Below are positions 16,510 to 25,226 of a stretch of 64,000 nt of DNA, piece after piece; the stretch's first letter is position 1, and the number at the start of each line of letters is the position of its first letter. The position numbers and the translations under genes are program-made. Origin of the DNA: Streptomyces catenulae (GTDB taxonomy: Bacteria > Actinomycetota > Actinomycetes > Streptomycetales > Streptomycetaceae). The stretch lies in contig NZ_JODY01000017.1 in NCBI RefSeq assembly GCF_000718015.1, positions 124,001 to 188,000 on the forward strand, in the 5' to 3' direction. The notes under the pieces were generated by a model. The model saw only the letters and a list, made by a program, of their open reading frames with translations. It searched no databases and was not told the origin of the DNA.

Positions 16510-16997
16510 TGGCGTTCAAGGAGATTGGCCAACTCCTCAACGATGGCCTGCACTTGCCGATCGGGGAGCGCACCTACACCGTGCCCGCGCCGTCGGCCGA
16601 GACCGGTCTGCGCGTGCAGGCGATCATCAACGCCGCCGCGGTCGCCGCCGACGGGGGCGAGGCCGACGAGCAGGTGCTCGCGGACGCCGCCGAGCGCGAC
16701 CTGTACCGCGACGCCCTCGGCGCCGCCTACGACGAGATGATCGCCGACGGCGTGACCTGGCCCGAGCTGAAGCACTGCGCGATCACCGCCATGGTCTGGA
16801 TCGCACAGGACACTGAGGCCGCCGAACGCTACTGGGACGCCGGCGGCGACCCTTCTCGACTGGCCCCGAACCGGGAGACGCGGCGCGCACAGGCCCGATC
16901 GGGCGCGGCGAGCTCGACCCCGAATCGGGGCTCTTCGAGTGGTACGAATACCCGCCCGGTGCCGGGCCCCGGCGCGGCCACGCAGCCGACGGGCTGA
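16509..16997 (+). CDS. Tail assembly chaperone G
   Basis: 162 residues, ATG 16,509 overlapping the tube gene stop. FKEIGQLLNDGLHLPIGERTY and WPELKHCAITAMVWIAQDTE are typical of actinophage tail chaperones of this group (DUF7426-like, from memory). In such phages part of the ribosomes slip back one base to make a longer GT protein. The unshifted C-terminus is Ser/Pro/Gly-rich and looks like the reading of another gene in the wrong frame. Confidence 0.7.
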   Translation: MAFKEIGQLLNDGLHLPIGERTYTVPAPSAETGLRVQAIINAAAVAADGGEADEQVLADAAERDLYRDALGAAYDEMIADGVTWPELKHCAITAMVWIAQDTEAAERYWDAGGDPSRLAPNRETRRAQARSGAASSTPNRGSSSGTNTRPVPGPGAATQPTG

Positions 16998-17182
16998 CCT
17001 GGTCCCGCATCCTCGACGAGTGGCCGCTCGTCGAGGCTGACCTGCACGAGGTCTACGGAATCGACCTCGGCGACCGCGCGTTGTTGCGCGACCGTTCATG
17101 GCGCTGGTTGCGCGTGCGTCTGCTGGGACTGATGTCCACCGACTCCCGCCTCGCCCGCCTGCTCAACCCGCCTTCCACATAA
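16817..17182 (+). CDS. T extension of tail chaperone GT, read after -1 frameshift
   Basis: The -1 frame relative to gene G is open from 16,817 to the TAA at 17,180-17,182 and has no start of its own. It encodes ELDPESGLFEWYEYPPGAG, LTWSRILDEWPLVEADLH and LRDRSWRWLRVRLLGLMS, recognisable as the T domain that contacts the tape measure. The full GT product would have about 224 residues. The slip must lie between 16,817 and 16,994; C-runs at 16,864-16,867 and 16,918-16,921 are candidates, but no classic slippery heptamer is obvious. Confidence 0.75.
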   Translation, partial: GRRTLLGRRRRPFSTGPEPGDAARTGPIGRGELDPESGLFEWYEYPPGAGPRRGHAADGLTWSRILDEWPLVEADLHEVYGIDLGDRALLRDRSWRWLRVRLLGLMSTDSRLARLLNPPST

Positions 17183-17232
17183 CCGCATAGCCGCCGGACG
17201 CGTCCGGCCGACCCTCTAGGAGGTGATCGGCC

Positions 17233-19644
17233 GTGGCGCTCACCGTCGGCGAACTCACGGCGACACTCACCGTTGACCCGTCCGGCGCCGAGGCCGGTAT
17301 CACCCGCGCCCGGCAAGCGATGCGCGCCGGCGCCGGTCAGATCGCGGGCGACGCCGATCGGGCGGGCGACGCCGCCGGCGGTGCGCTCGGCGACGGGCTC
17401 GCCGACGGCGCCGCCGCCGGGGGCGACCGCGCCGCCGCCGGAATCGCCGGTGCGCTCAAGGGGTTCGCCGCTGCGGCGGTGGGCGCGAGCATCAGCGCCG
17501 CCTTCATGGCCGGACTCTCCGAGGCCATGCAGCAGGGCAAGATCACCAGCACCCTGCAAGCGCAGCTCGGCACGTCCGGCCCGGTGGCGGCGCAGTACGG
17601 CAAGGCTGCCGGGGCCCTGTACTCCGGGGCGATCGTCGACTCCGTCCAGGACGGCGCCGACGTGCTGCGCGGCATCGCGCAGCAGGGTCTGCTGCCGCCC
17701 GAGGCGACACAGGCGCAGATCGCGTCCATGGGCACGCGCGTCGCCGACACCGCGCGGGTCATGGGCGAAGACGTCGGCGCCGTATCCCGCGCGGTCGGCA
17801 CGATGTTGAAGACCGGCGTCGCGCAGAACGCGAGCGAGGCCATGGACGTCCTCGTCCGCGGCACGCAGCGCGGCGCGAACGCGGGCGAGGATTTGCTCGA
17901 CACTTTCTCGGAATACAGCGTCCAATTCCGGGATCTCGGGCTCGACTCGCAAACGGCAATGGGCCTGCTGCAACAAGGTTTGCAGGGCGGCGCGCGCGAC
18001 GCGGACACCGTCGCCGACGCGCTGAAGGAATTCGCGATCCGCTCGAAAGACATGTCGAGCGGCAGCGTCGGCGCCTTTCAGGCGATCGGGTTGAACGCGG
18101 GCAAGATGGCCGCCACGTTCACCAAGGGCGGCCCGGCCGCAAGTGCCGCACTCGGCACCGTCCTTTCCCGGATCAAGGCCATTGAAAATCCGGCCAAACG
18201 CAATGCCGTCGCGGTCGCGTTGTTCGGTACCAAGGCCGAGGATCTACAGGGCGCGCTCTACAAGCTGAACCCGTCGACGGCGGTCGCCGCACTCGGCAAG
18301 GTCAGGGGCGCCGCCGACACGGCCGGCACCGCGATGAGGGACAACGCCGCGACCAAGGTCGAGGCGTTCAAACGGTCCCTGACGCAAGGGTTCGTCGAGG
18401 TTCTCGGCACGCAGGTGATTCCCGCGCTGACGACCGGCGCCGCGTACGCGATGCGGTTCGGCAGCGCCCTCGGCACCGCCGGTGGGTTCGTGGCACAGAA
18501 CCGCGGCGCGTTCATCGCCCTCGCGGTGGTGGTCACGGCCGTGATGCTGCCCACCCTCGTCCGGCTCGCCGCACAGGCCGGCATCACCACTGCGGCCACG
18601 GTGACCGGCTGGGCTACTCAGAGCGCCGCCGGAGCGGTCGCCGCCGCGCGGTACGTCGCCGTGAACGCGCTCATCCTCGCCGGGTGGGCCCGGCAGGGCG
18701 CCGCCGCGGGTGCCGCAGCCGTCCGCGTCGTTGCCGCGTGGGTCCTGATGGGCGCGCAGTCGATGATCCAGGGCGCGCGCATGGCCGCGGCGTGGGCGCT
18801 CGCCATGGGTCCGGTCGGCCTGGTGATCGCCGCGGTGGTCGGCCTGGTCGTACTGGTCATCGCCAAGTGGGACACGATCAAATCCGCCACCGCCGCAGCG
18901 TGGAATTGGCTTTGGGGAAAGATCAAGGCCATTGCGGGATTCGTCGTTCAGATCTTCCTCAACTGGACGTTGCCGGGGTTGATATTCAAACACTGGGACG
19001 CCATCAAGAATGGCGCCTCGACGGCGTGGAACGCGATTCTCAACTTCATCAAGGCAATTCCTCGCAGAATCGTTTCCTTTTTTCTGAACTGGCCGCTTTT
19101 GGGGTTCATTATCAGGAACTGGGAAGCGGTCAAGAATGCCACGGAGAACAAGGCGAGCCAGATGCTTGCCTACGTCAAATCGCTGCCCGGAAAGATCGTC
19201 GGTTTCTTTCGCGGCTTCGCAACGATGCTGATCGTCAAGGGCCGCGACTTGATCCTCGGCCTGTGGAACGGCATCAAGTCCATGGGCGGATGGCTCAGGA
19301 GCAAGTTGGGCTCGTGGGCGAAGGCCATGATCCCGGGGCCGATCGCGAAGGCGCTCGGTATCCACTCGCCCTCGCGCGTGATGCGCGACAAGATCGGCCG
19401 CCACATCCCCACGGGCCTCATTGCCGGTATCCGCGCAGGTGCCCCCGCCGTCGGCCGCACCATGCGCAATCTCGTCTCGCTCCCCGCCGCCCCGCAGTTC
19501 GCCCCCGCCGCCGCAGCCCCGGCCGGCGCAGCGGGCGGCGGCTCGTGGGGGCCCGCGGTGCACATCGAGAACTGGCACGCAGGCCACGCGAGCCCCGACC
19601 AGACCGCCGCCGCGCTCGCGTGGCAGATGAAAGCAAGGGGGTAA
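17233..19644 (+). CDS. Tape measure protein
   Basis: 803 residues, GTG 17,233, CTAGGAGG upstream. It is the longest gene of the operon. The N-terminus (ALTVGELTATLTVDPSGAEA, then AGITRARQAMRAGAGQIAGD) starts a long coiled, Ala/Gly-rich region. At about residues 425-555 there are hydrophobic helices (IALAVVVTAVMLPTLVRLA, VGLVIAAVVGLVVLVIAKW) that may form the channel in the host membrane. Near the end SPSRVMRDKIGRHIPTGLIAG is the conserved tape-measure motif. It fixes tail length and helps DNA ejection. Codons at 18,900-19,220 are slightly more AT-rich. Confidence 0.93.
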   Translation: MALTVGELTATLTVDPSGAEAGITRARQAMRAGAGQIAGDADRAGDAAGGALGDGLADGAAAGGDRAAAGIAGALKGFAAAAVGASISAAFMAGLSEAMQQGKITSTLQAQLGTSGPVAAQYGKAAGALYSGAIVDSVQDGADVLRGIAQQGLLPPEATQAQIASMGTRVADTARVMGEDVGAVSRAVGTMLKTGVAQNASEAMDVLVRGTQRGANAGEDLLDTFSEYSVQFRDLGLDSQTAMGLLQQGLQGGARDADTVADALKEFAIRSKDMSSGSVGAFQAIGLNAGKMAATFTKGGPAASAALGTVLSRIKAIENPAKRNAVAVALFGTKAEDLQGALYKLNPSTAVAALGKVRGAADTAGTAMRDNAATKVEAFKRSLTQGFVEVLGTQVIPALTTGAAYAMRFGSALGTAGGFVAQNRGAFIALAVVVTAVMLPTLVRLAAQAGITTAATVTGWATQSAAGAVAAARYVAVNALILAGWARQGAAAGAAAVRVVAAWVLMGAQSMIQGARMAAAWALAMGPVGLVIAAVVGLVVLVIAKWDTIKSATAAAWNWLWGKIKAIAGFVVQIFLNWTLPGLIFKHWDAIKNGASTAWNAILNFIKAIPRRIVSFFLNWPLLGFIIRNWEAVKNATENKASQMLAYVKSLPGKIVGFFRGFATMLIVKGRDLILGLWNGIKSMGGWLRSKLGSWAKAMIPGPIAKALGIHSPSRVMRDKIGRHIPTGLIAGIRAGAPAVGRTMRNLVSLPAAPQFAPAAAAPAGAAGGGSWGPAVHIENWHAGHASPDQTAAALAWQMKARG

Positions 19645-19650
19645 CCACCC

Positions 19651-20523
19651 ATGACCACCAACACCCGCCCGGGGACCGTGCAGTTCGGCGAACTGCTGCT
19701 CGGCCCCGGCACCCCGTACGGCTGGAAGAAGCTCACCGGCTGGAACGAAATCCCGGCCATCGACTCGGGCAGCGTGCCGCGCCCGGCCGCGCACGGCGCC
19801 TACCCGGGCGCCCTGCTCGCGCAGGTCCGCACGATCACGCTCGACGAGATGATCGTGCGGGCCGAGCCCGGACGCATCGGCGCCACCGTCGCCACCCTCG
19901 AAGCAGCGACCCCCCTCATCGACGACGAGCAGCCCCTGCTCATCCACCTCGACGACCGCGGGCCGCTGCTCGTTCACGCGCGCGTGGTCCGCCGCGAGGT
20001 CCCCGTCGACCCGGCGTACGGGGTCGGCGTGGCGGTCGGCGGTGCGATCCAGTTCGAGGCGAGCGACCCGCGCCGCTACACCCCCACCGTGCAGCAGGCA
20101 GGCGTCGGGCTGCCCGAGCCGTGCCTGCCGTGGCACGCCGACCACGGTCACGGACCGCGCGGTATCCCGGCGTCGACCGGCGACGTCGTCGTGCACAACT
20201 TCGGCTCGGCGCCGGCGCATCCGGTCGTCGAGCTGTGGGGGCCCGTCGATACGCCGAGGCTGACCAACATCACGACCGGCGCGGTTCTGGAGTACGAGGC
20301 GATCCTCGACGCCGGCGAGCGGCTGACCATCGACACCTACTCGGGCACGGCCGTGCTCGACACCGGCGAGAGTCTGCTGAACGCCGCGAGCTTCGAGTCG
20401 TGGCCCGAGCCCGCGTTCATGCTCGGCTCCGGCCTCAACGATCTGACCTTCCGGGCCGCGCCGGACGCGCCCGCCGACCCGCGCGCCGCCGCCCTGCTGC
20501 GGTGGCGCTCGGCACACTGGTGA
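19651..20523 (+). CDS. Distal tail protein (Dit-like)
   Basis: 290 residues, ATG 19,651. The N-terminus (VQFGELLLGPGTPYGWKKLT, then GWNEIPAIDSGSVPRP and TITLDEMIVRAEPG) matches the phage tail-domain family of distal tail proteins, followed by a galectin-like beta domain (VELWGPVDTPRLTNITTGA, then RLTIDTYSGTAVLDTGES). It forms the hub ring beneath the tube and anchors tail-tip proteins. Gene order right after the tape measure supports it. Confidence 0.82.
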   Translation: MTTNTRPGTVQFGELLLGPGTPYGWKKLTGWNEIPAIDSGSVPRPAAHGAYPGALLAQVRTITLDEMIVRAEPGRIGATVATLEAATPLIDDEQPLLIHLDDRGPLLVHARVVRREVPVDPAYGVGVAVGGAIQFEASDPRRYTPTVQQAGVGLPEPCLPWHADHGHGPRGIPASTGDVVVHNFGSAPAHPVVELWGPVDTPRLTNITTGAVLEYEAILDAGERLTIDTYSGTAVLDTGESLLNAASFESWPEPAFMLGSGLNDLTFRAAPDAPADPRAAALLRWRSAHW

Positions 20524-20534
20524 GGGGCGGGACC

Positions 20535-21665
20535 GTGGCGACGTCCACGTATCGCGTGCTGGTGTGTGATCTCCGCTCCGACCGGCTGCTCGATGTGCTG
20601 CCCCTGACCGGCGTATCGATCGAGGACTACATCGGCAAGGCGGGCAGCTTCCGGGGCACGGTGCCGATCCCGAACCGGGAGCTCGCCGACCGGGCGCGCG
20701 CCGCGATCGGCCCGGACCGCGTGGCCCGTACGGCGCTATGGGTGGAGCGTGACCGGCGGATCTGGTGGGGCGGCGTGCTCTGGTTGGTCAACCCACAGAG
20801 CGACGAGCGCGGACGCCTCGCCGTCGAGGTGCAGGGCGGCACGTTCGACACCTACCTCGACCACCGCATCTTGCGCACCACGCACGAGGCGACGCGCACC
20901 GATCAGTTCGACATCGCGCGGGACCTCGTCGACTACGCGCAGCAGCAGCCCGGCGGCGACATCGGGATCCGGTACGGCACCGACACGTCGGGGGTACTGC
21001 GGTCGCGTACGTTCGCCGCATCGGATCAGCCGACGATCCGGGATCTGCTCGACAAGCTCAGCACGGCCGAGGGCGGGTTCGAGTGGCGCATCCGGTGCTT
21101 CCGCGACCCGGAGTCCGGGGAGCGCGTGAAGCAGCTCGACCTCGGGCACCCGCGCATCGTCCGCGGCGACGACGTCGTGCTCACCCATCCCGGCCACATC
21201 CTCAACTACGCGTGGCCGGCCGACGGTACGACCGTCGCGACGACGTGGCAGGCCCGGGGCGCGACCAACAACCGCAACCAGGCCGCCGCGTCGAAACCGC
21301 TGTTGTCCGAGCTGCTCGTCGACGAGCAGGCCCTCGCCGCCGGGTGGCCGCGCCTCGACGGCACCAGCGATCACCAGTCCATCGACGACCCCGAGCAGCT
21401 CGCCGAGCACGCCCGCGCCGAAGCTGCCGCCGCCCGCCGGCCCGCGGTCATCCCCGAAATCACCGTGCATCTCGATTCGCAGATCAGCCCTGACCTGCTC
21501 GGCCGGTACGTCCGGCTGCGGGTGCGCGATCTGTGGTTCGCCGATGGCCTCGACGTGCGGCACCGCGTCGTCGGCATCGCCGTCACGCCCCCGGAGCGGG
21601 GCGCTGGCGAGTCCGTGAAACTCACCCTCGAAACCCCGGAGAACCCCAATGGCAACAGTGCGTAA
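20535..21665 (+). CDS. Tail-associated/minor tail protein (Gp37-like)
   Basis: 376 residues from GTG 20,535 (GAGGGGCGGG at 20,522-20,531); GTG 20,520 in the same frame would add five residues but has no ribosome site. It starts ATSTYRVLVCDLRSDRLLDV and has VPIPNRELADRARAAIGPD, WGGVLWLVNPQSDERG and an all-beta C-terminus. This is the siphovirus tail-hub protein family (ReqiPepy6 Gp37-like) that follows Dit. It overlaps the next gene by 17 bases. Confidence 0.75.
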   Translation: MATSTYRVLVCDLRSDRLLDVLPLTGVSIEDYIGKAGSFRGTVPIPNRELADRARAAIGPDRVARTALWVERDRRIWWGGVLWLVNPQSDERGRLAVEVQGGTFDTYLDHRILRTTHEATRTDQFDIARDLVDYAQQQPGGDIGIRYGTDTSGVLRSRTFAASDQPTIRDLLDKLSTAEGGFEWRIRCFRDPESGERVKQLDLGHPRIVRGDDVVLTHPGHILNYAWPADGTTVATTWQARGATNNRNQAAASKPLLSELLVDEQALAAGWPRLDGTSDHQSIDDPEQLAEHARAEAAAARRPAVIPEITVHLDSQISPDLLGRYVRLRVRDLWFADGLDVRHRVVGIAVTPPERGAGESVKLTLETPENPNGNSA

Positions 21666-22488
21666 CGATCTGCTCGACCGAATCCGTGCCATCGAGCGGC
21701 AGGTGAAGGAACTCGCCGGCCGCTCGCAGTCCCGCCCGCCGCTCGACCAGATCCGCGACGGCGACGTGCGGATCTCCGAGGGCGGGCAGCTCGCCGTCGT
21801 GCCCCCGAAGGAAGAGTTCGCAACGTTCGTCGTGGGGGAGTGGCCCGGTGGTTCGTACGGCCTGGTCGCCCGCCGCATGGATGGCAGCTACGCGCTGACC
21901 GTCGAGGGCGAGAAGGCCGACCGCGGCACGGTGCGAATGTGGAGCCGCGCCACCGATGCGCCCGACCGCATCCTCGTCATGGACGACAAGCACAGCCCCC
22001 GGCACCTGGGCCGGCCGTGGCTGCCGCTCCAACTCCACCCGACCGCCAACCAGTCCACCGGCGCGACCGGGTGGCAGCACGCATGGGTCGGCATCACCCC
22101 CGTGCACAACCCGGTCGCGCACATCGAGGTCACCAGCTACGCCGAGGCCGGCGGGCGCGTCCGCGTCCGGATGCGGGCCGAAGGCGGTACCGCGTTCACC
22201 GCGGACGAGTGGGAGGTGCCCGAGGGCGAGTGGACCGCCCACACCGTCGAGCAGCCCCTCGACCGCTCCGGATTCCTCGACGACTACGCGATACAGGTCG
22301 AGCACTACACGCACAACGCCCGGAAGCCGATCGAAACGCGGCTGCTGTCGGCGTACAGCCGCAACACGTACTCGGCCGAGGAGACGCCGGAAGCCCCGGC
22401 CGGGCAGGACGGGGACACCGGCCGCCCCGATCCGACGCTGCCCGTCGAGACCGACGACGGTGACCAAGCCAAGGGCGGCGTCGAATGA
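21649..22488 (+). CDS. Minor tail protein, possible host-recognition factor
   Basis: 279 residues, ATG 21,649 inside the end of the previous gene. Residues 1-25 form a short coiled coil (RNDLLDRIRAIERQVKELAG) that could trimerise, followed by SRPPLDQIRDGDVRISEGG, a pattern common in actinophage tail-tip proteins. The rest is beta-rich (WLPLQLHPTANQSTGATGWQ, HIEVTSYAEAGGRVRVRMRA). The acidic end is probably disordered. Position before the endolysin suggests the last tail gene and so a role in contact with the host, which is inferred. Confidence 0.65.
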   Translation: MATVRNDLLDRIRAIERQVKELAGRSQSRPPLDQIRDGDVRISEGGQLAVVPPKEEFATFVVGEWPGGSYGLVARRMDGSYALTVEGEKADRGTVRMWSRATDAPDRILVMDDKHSPRHLGRPWLPLQLHPTANQSTGATGWQHAWVGITPVHNPVAHIEVTSYAEAGGRVRVRMRAEGGTAFTADEWEVPEGEWTAHTVEQPLDRSGFLDDYAIQVEHYTHNARKPIETRLLSAYSRNTYSAEETPEAPAGQDGDTGRPDPTLPVETDDGDQAKGGVE

Positions 22489-22516
22489 GCGCCGGGCCGC
22501 TGGAGAGGGGGCGCTC

Positions 22517-23491
22517 GTGTCGGCACCCATAGGCGCCGCCGCCCTGGTCGCCGCGCTCAAGGCCGAGGGCGTCAAGGTCAAGGGTGTGCGCTCGTGGCGC
22601 AGCCACAACCGCAACGCCCGCGGTCCGTGGGGGCCGGTGAACGGGGTCATGGTGCACCACACGGTCACCAGCGGCGCCGCGCAGACCGTCGATCTCATCT
22701 ACCGCGGCCGGTCCGATCTGCCGGGGCCGCTCGCTCACGCGGCGATCACCAAGGACGGGACGGTTCATCTCACCGGGCACGGCCGCGCGAACCATGCCGG
22801 GCTCGGCGACCGCGACGTGCTCGCCGCCGTCATCGACGAACGCACGCTCCCGGCACCGAACGGGCAGGACGTCGACGGGAACCCGCACTTCTACGGGTTC
22901 GAGTGTGAGAACCGCGGGGACGGCCGCGACCCGTGGCCCGAGGCGCAGCTCGACGCGATCGAGCGGGTGGCGGCGGCGCTGTGCCGCCACCACGGATGGC
23001 ACGCCGCCTCGGTGATCGGCCACCGCGAGTGGACGAACCAGAAGACGGACCCCCGAGGGTTCGCCATGGACGAGATGCGCCGGCGGGTCGCCGCACGCCT
23101 CAAGCACCCGCCCGGCCAGCAGCCACAGAAGCCGAAGAAGCCGCACAAGAAGCCGCCCCGACACAAGCCACCGAAGAAGCCGACCCCGGCACCGACACCT
23201 CACCCGCCGCAGAAGGGACAGCCCATGTCGGACGCCGCCCGGCGCACCGTACGGACCATCGTGCAGACCACACTCAGCCTCGCCGCCTCCCTCCCGATCC
23301 TCGTCGACGCCGCCGACGTCCCCCACACCGCGGCCGGCGTCGGAACAGCCCTCGCCGTCGCCGCGGCGGCGACCCGGATCATGCAGAACGACCAGGTGCA
23401 GAAGCTGCTCCCGAAGTGGCTGCGCAGCGCCGTACCGGCCCCCACGCAGGAACCGGACCCAGACCCGGCCACAGGCGGGGGCGCGGTGTGA
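22517..23491 (+). CDS. N-acetylmuramoyl-L-alanine amidase endolysin fused to a holin-like C-terminus
   Basis: 324 residues from GTG 22,517 (GAGAGGGGG just upstream). Residues 40-190 are an amidase_2/PGRP domain: zinc ligand H47 in MVHHTVTSG, then HAAITKDGTVHLTGHGRANH, FECENRGDG, and H169 in VIGHREWTNQKTDP with the catalytic Lys. A Lys/Pro linker (residues 198-235) leads into MSDAARRTVRTIVQTTLSLA and two hydrophobic segments typical of actinophage holins. An in-frame ATG at 23,225 has its own AGAAGGGA (23,211-23,218). The holin part could therefore be made alone as well as fused. Confidence 0.85.
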   Translation: MSAPIGAAALVAALKAEGVKVKGVRSWRSHNRNARGPWGPVNGVMVHHTVTSGAAQTVDLIYRGRSDLPGPLAHAAITKDGTVHLTGHGRANHAGLGDRDVLAAVIDERTLPAPNGQDVDGNPHFYGFECENRGDGRDPWPEAQLDAIERVAAALCRHHGWHAASVIGHREWTNQKTDPRGFAMDEMRRRVAARLKHPPGQQPQKPKKPHKKPPRHKPPKKPTPAPTPHPPQKGQPMSDAARRTVRTIVQTTLSLAASLPILVDAADVPHTAAGVGTALAVAAAATRIMQNDQVQKLLPKWLRSAVPAPTQEPDPDPATGGGAV

Positions 23492-23540
23492 CGCCGCCCG
23501 ACCCGAACGACGTCGTACTCGAACTCTTCCGCTGAACAAC

Positions 23541-23582
23541 ACAGCGCCCCCTGTCGGCCTTCGGGCCGGCAGGGGGCGCTGT
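23541..23582 (+). terminator. Strong UUCG-loop terminator of the late operon
   Basis: A near-perfect 19-bp stem with one G-U pair (left arm 23,541-23,559, right arm 23,564-23,582) and a TTCG loop, lying just after the lysis gene. It is the strongest hairpin in the prophage part and marks the end of late transcription. Confidence 0.85.
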
Positions 23583-23688
23583 CTGCGTTAACGCGGTAGC
23601 GCGCGACAGAGCAACCCCAGCACGACGAAACGCGTCCGGTGCAGGGGCGTGCCTTGACCGTAGGTATTGCTGACGGGGTCGAGTAGCT

Positions 23689-23895
23689 CTACAGCTTCTC
23701 GAAATGGTTGTTCACCACGCCGGCGATGAACGCCTGCCACCCCTCAGCAGAGCTGGTCAGCACCGGACCCGCATCCTGCTTGCTGTCCCGCAGACCAACT
23801 GCTGTCCCGAGGTCGGCCACCTCGACACAGTTGCCGTTGCCGTTGCTGTAGCTCGACTTGAACCACGCTGCGCGTGTCAGATCAACCCTGTTCAT
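23689..23895 (-). CDS. DUF397 small protein
   Basis: 68 residues. The signature WFKSSYSNGNGNCVEVADLG followed by VGLRDSKQ and WQAFIAG is that of DUF397, a Streptomyces family always found beside XRE/DUF5753 regulators. The start overlaps the end of the HTH gene by 14 bases, so the two are one operon. BldB-type and Scr1-type literature links such pairs to development, antibiotic production or toxin-antitoxin-like control; the role of this pair is not known. Confidence 0.9.
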   Translation of the reverse strand: MNRVDLTRAAWFKSSYSNGNGNCVEVADLGTAVGLRDSKQDAGPVLTSSAEGWQAFIAGVVNNHFEKL

Positions 23896-24769
23896 GACTC
23901 CCTGCCAATTCGGAGATCAGACGCCGTGACGCCTGCTCATCGAGCGATGTTTCCCAGATCCCCTGGAAAGCCATGTCGTACTGTTCGACTTCCTTCGGCT
24001 TGTCCAAGTACAGGCCCCCGGTGTAGCCATCGGCGTAGACCGTTGGCGGCTCCGAGTCGATCCCGTCGCCGTTGAGCGGAAAGCGCAGGATGACGAACGG
24101 GCCGGTCACGACACCGTCGTGCATACCAGCAGCGAACGGAACAACGCGAATCGAAACGTTCGGCAGCTCGGACACCTCGACGAGGTGCTCAAGCTGTTCC
24201 GCCATGACGTCACGGCCACCGATGGGTCGGCGCAGGACGGCCTCGCTCAGCACGACCCGCAGCGTCGGCGGATCGGTTACGCGCGTGAGGAGAGTCTGAC
24301 GCTCGATCCGCAGGCGCACCCGTCCATCGAGGTCTTCCTCATCAATGCCACGAACATGAGTCCGCGTGACTTCCCGGGCGTAGCCCTCCGTCTGGAGCAG
24401 CCCCGGAACCACGTCGCTCTCATACGAGGAAAGACTCGACGCGGCTTCTTCCAGACCGACATAGATGTCGAAACCCTCGGGAATGACATCGCCGTACGCG
24501 TGCCACCAACCGCGGGCCTTGGTTTCCTTCGCGAGGCCCATCAGCGCCTCAGTCAAGCCAGTGGGCGCGCCGTAGACGAAGCACATCGCTTGGACGTCAA
24601 GACTTCGTAGCGGAGTCTGGCCCGTTTCGATACGCCAGATCTTGGCCTCGGACCACTCCAGCTTCTTCGCCGCAGCACGGACTGTGAGACGAGCACGGTT
24701 CCGCAGGTCGCGCAGGTTCCTACCCAACTGCCGACGCGGAACGGTCGACCCCGTCGTTCCCTCTGCCAT
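23882..24769 (-). CDS. XRE-family regulator with DUF5753 (Scr1-like) domain
   Basis: 295 residues. Residues 12-70 are an HTH_XRE domain (LGRNLRDLRNRARLTVRAAA, KKLEWSEAKIWRIETGQTPL). The rest is DUF5753: GLEEAASSLSSYESDVVPGL, LQTEGYARE, VLSEAVLRRPIGG, VRVVPFAAGMHDG. Together with the DUF397 gene downstream this is the standard pair. It is divergent from the small genes that start at 25,013. It may belong to the integrated element as a lysogen-expressed regulator or be chromosomal; the sequence does not decide. Confidence 0.9.
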   Translation of the reverse strand: MAEGTTGSTVPRRQLGRNLRDLRNRARLTVRAAAKKLEWSEAKIWRIETGQTPLRSLDVQAMCFVYGAPTGLTEALMGLAKETKARGWWHAYGDVIPEGFDIYVGLEEAASSLSSYESDVVPGLLQTEGYAREVTRTHVRGIDEEDLDGRVRLRIERQTLLTRVTDPPTLRVVLSEAVLRRPIGGRDVMAEQLEHLVEVSELPNVSIRVVPFAAGMHDGVVTGPFVILRFPLNGDGIDSEPPTVYADGYTGGLYLDKPKEVEQYDMAFQGIWETSLDEQASRRLISELAGSHEQG

Positions 24770-24937
24770 TCTCCACCCCTTCTACATGCCCCAGTATGAC
24801 GGACCCATGTCGATCACGATGAAAGCAGTCGCGCCCCCGCCATGCAATGCAAGTCACCAGTTCGACTACCTACTCACGAACCATCGCCATGAAGTCTTGC
24901 ATGAAGGGTCATCGCCGGGCACTCTGTAGACCCGCAA

Positions 24938-24970
24938 CCGCTTGATGCCAACTCCGGTCGGATCAAGCGG
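24938..24970 (+). promoter_or_regulatory. Inverted repeat in the divergent promoter region
   Basis: A perfect 9-bp inverted repeat, CCGCTTGAT (24,938-24,946) and ATCAAGCGG (24,962-24,970), with a 15-nt spacer. It lies 43 bases before the GTG of the 47-residue gene and 169 bases from the XRE gene start. It could be an operator for the XRE protein or an mRNA hairpin. The rest of 24,770-25,012 holds no gene that I can see. Confidence 0.4.
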
Positions 24971-25012
24971 TATTGGCGGGTCATCAGCTCTGCGCTACGG
25001 AGGGGCAGACAC

Positions 25013-25156
25013 GTGCCTGGACAGGAAGAGCAGGAACAGCAACCCGACCTGAAGTCGTCCGACGAGCAGAACGATTCCGACCAACTCCACGCAGAAATTG
25101 CCCGGTTGGAAGGTGCGATCGCGGCGCACTGGGCGCTCCTCGGCAAGAAGACCTAG
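25013..25156 (+). CDS. 47-residue coiled-coil protein
   Basis: GTG 25,013 lies seven bases behind GGAGGGG (24,999-25,005). The product is an acidic N-terminus (PGQEEQEQQPDLKSSDEQ) and a helix with heptads (LHAEIARLEGAIAAHWALL) ending GKKT. Very small proteins ending in such a helix are frequent near DUF397/XRE loci in Streptomyces. The good ribosome site argues for a real gene. Confidence 0.55.
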   Translation: MPGQEEQEQQPDLKSSDEQNDSDQLHAEIARLEGAIAAHWALLGKKT

Positions 25157-25226
25157 TTGCCGAGCTGATGTCCCGTCGCGCAGAAGCCCGCGCGCGGAAC
25201 CGCCCCACCAACCATCGGAGTTGCAT

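Noticed and set aside
23488..23535. 15-codon ORF starting GTG at the endolysin stop
   Set aside because: Overlaps as GTGTGA and sits before the terminator, but nothing else supports translation.
1..23600. Integrase gene of the prophage
   Set aside because: None of the frames in the window encodes a tyrosine or serine integrase; it must lie left of position 1.
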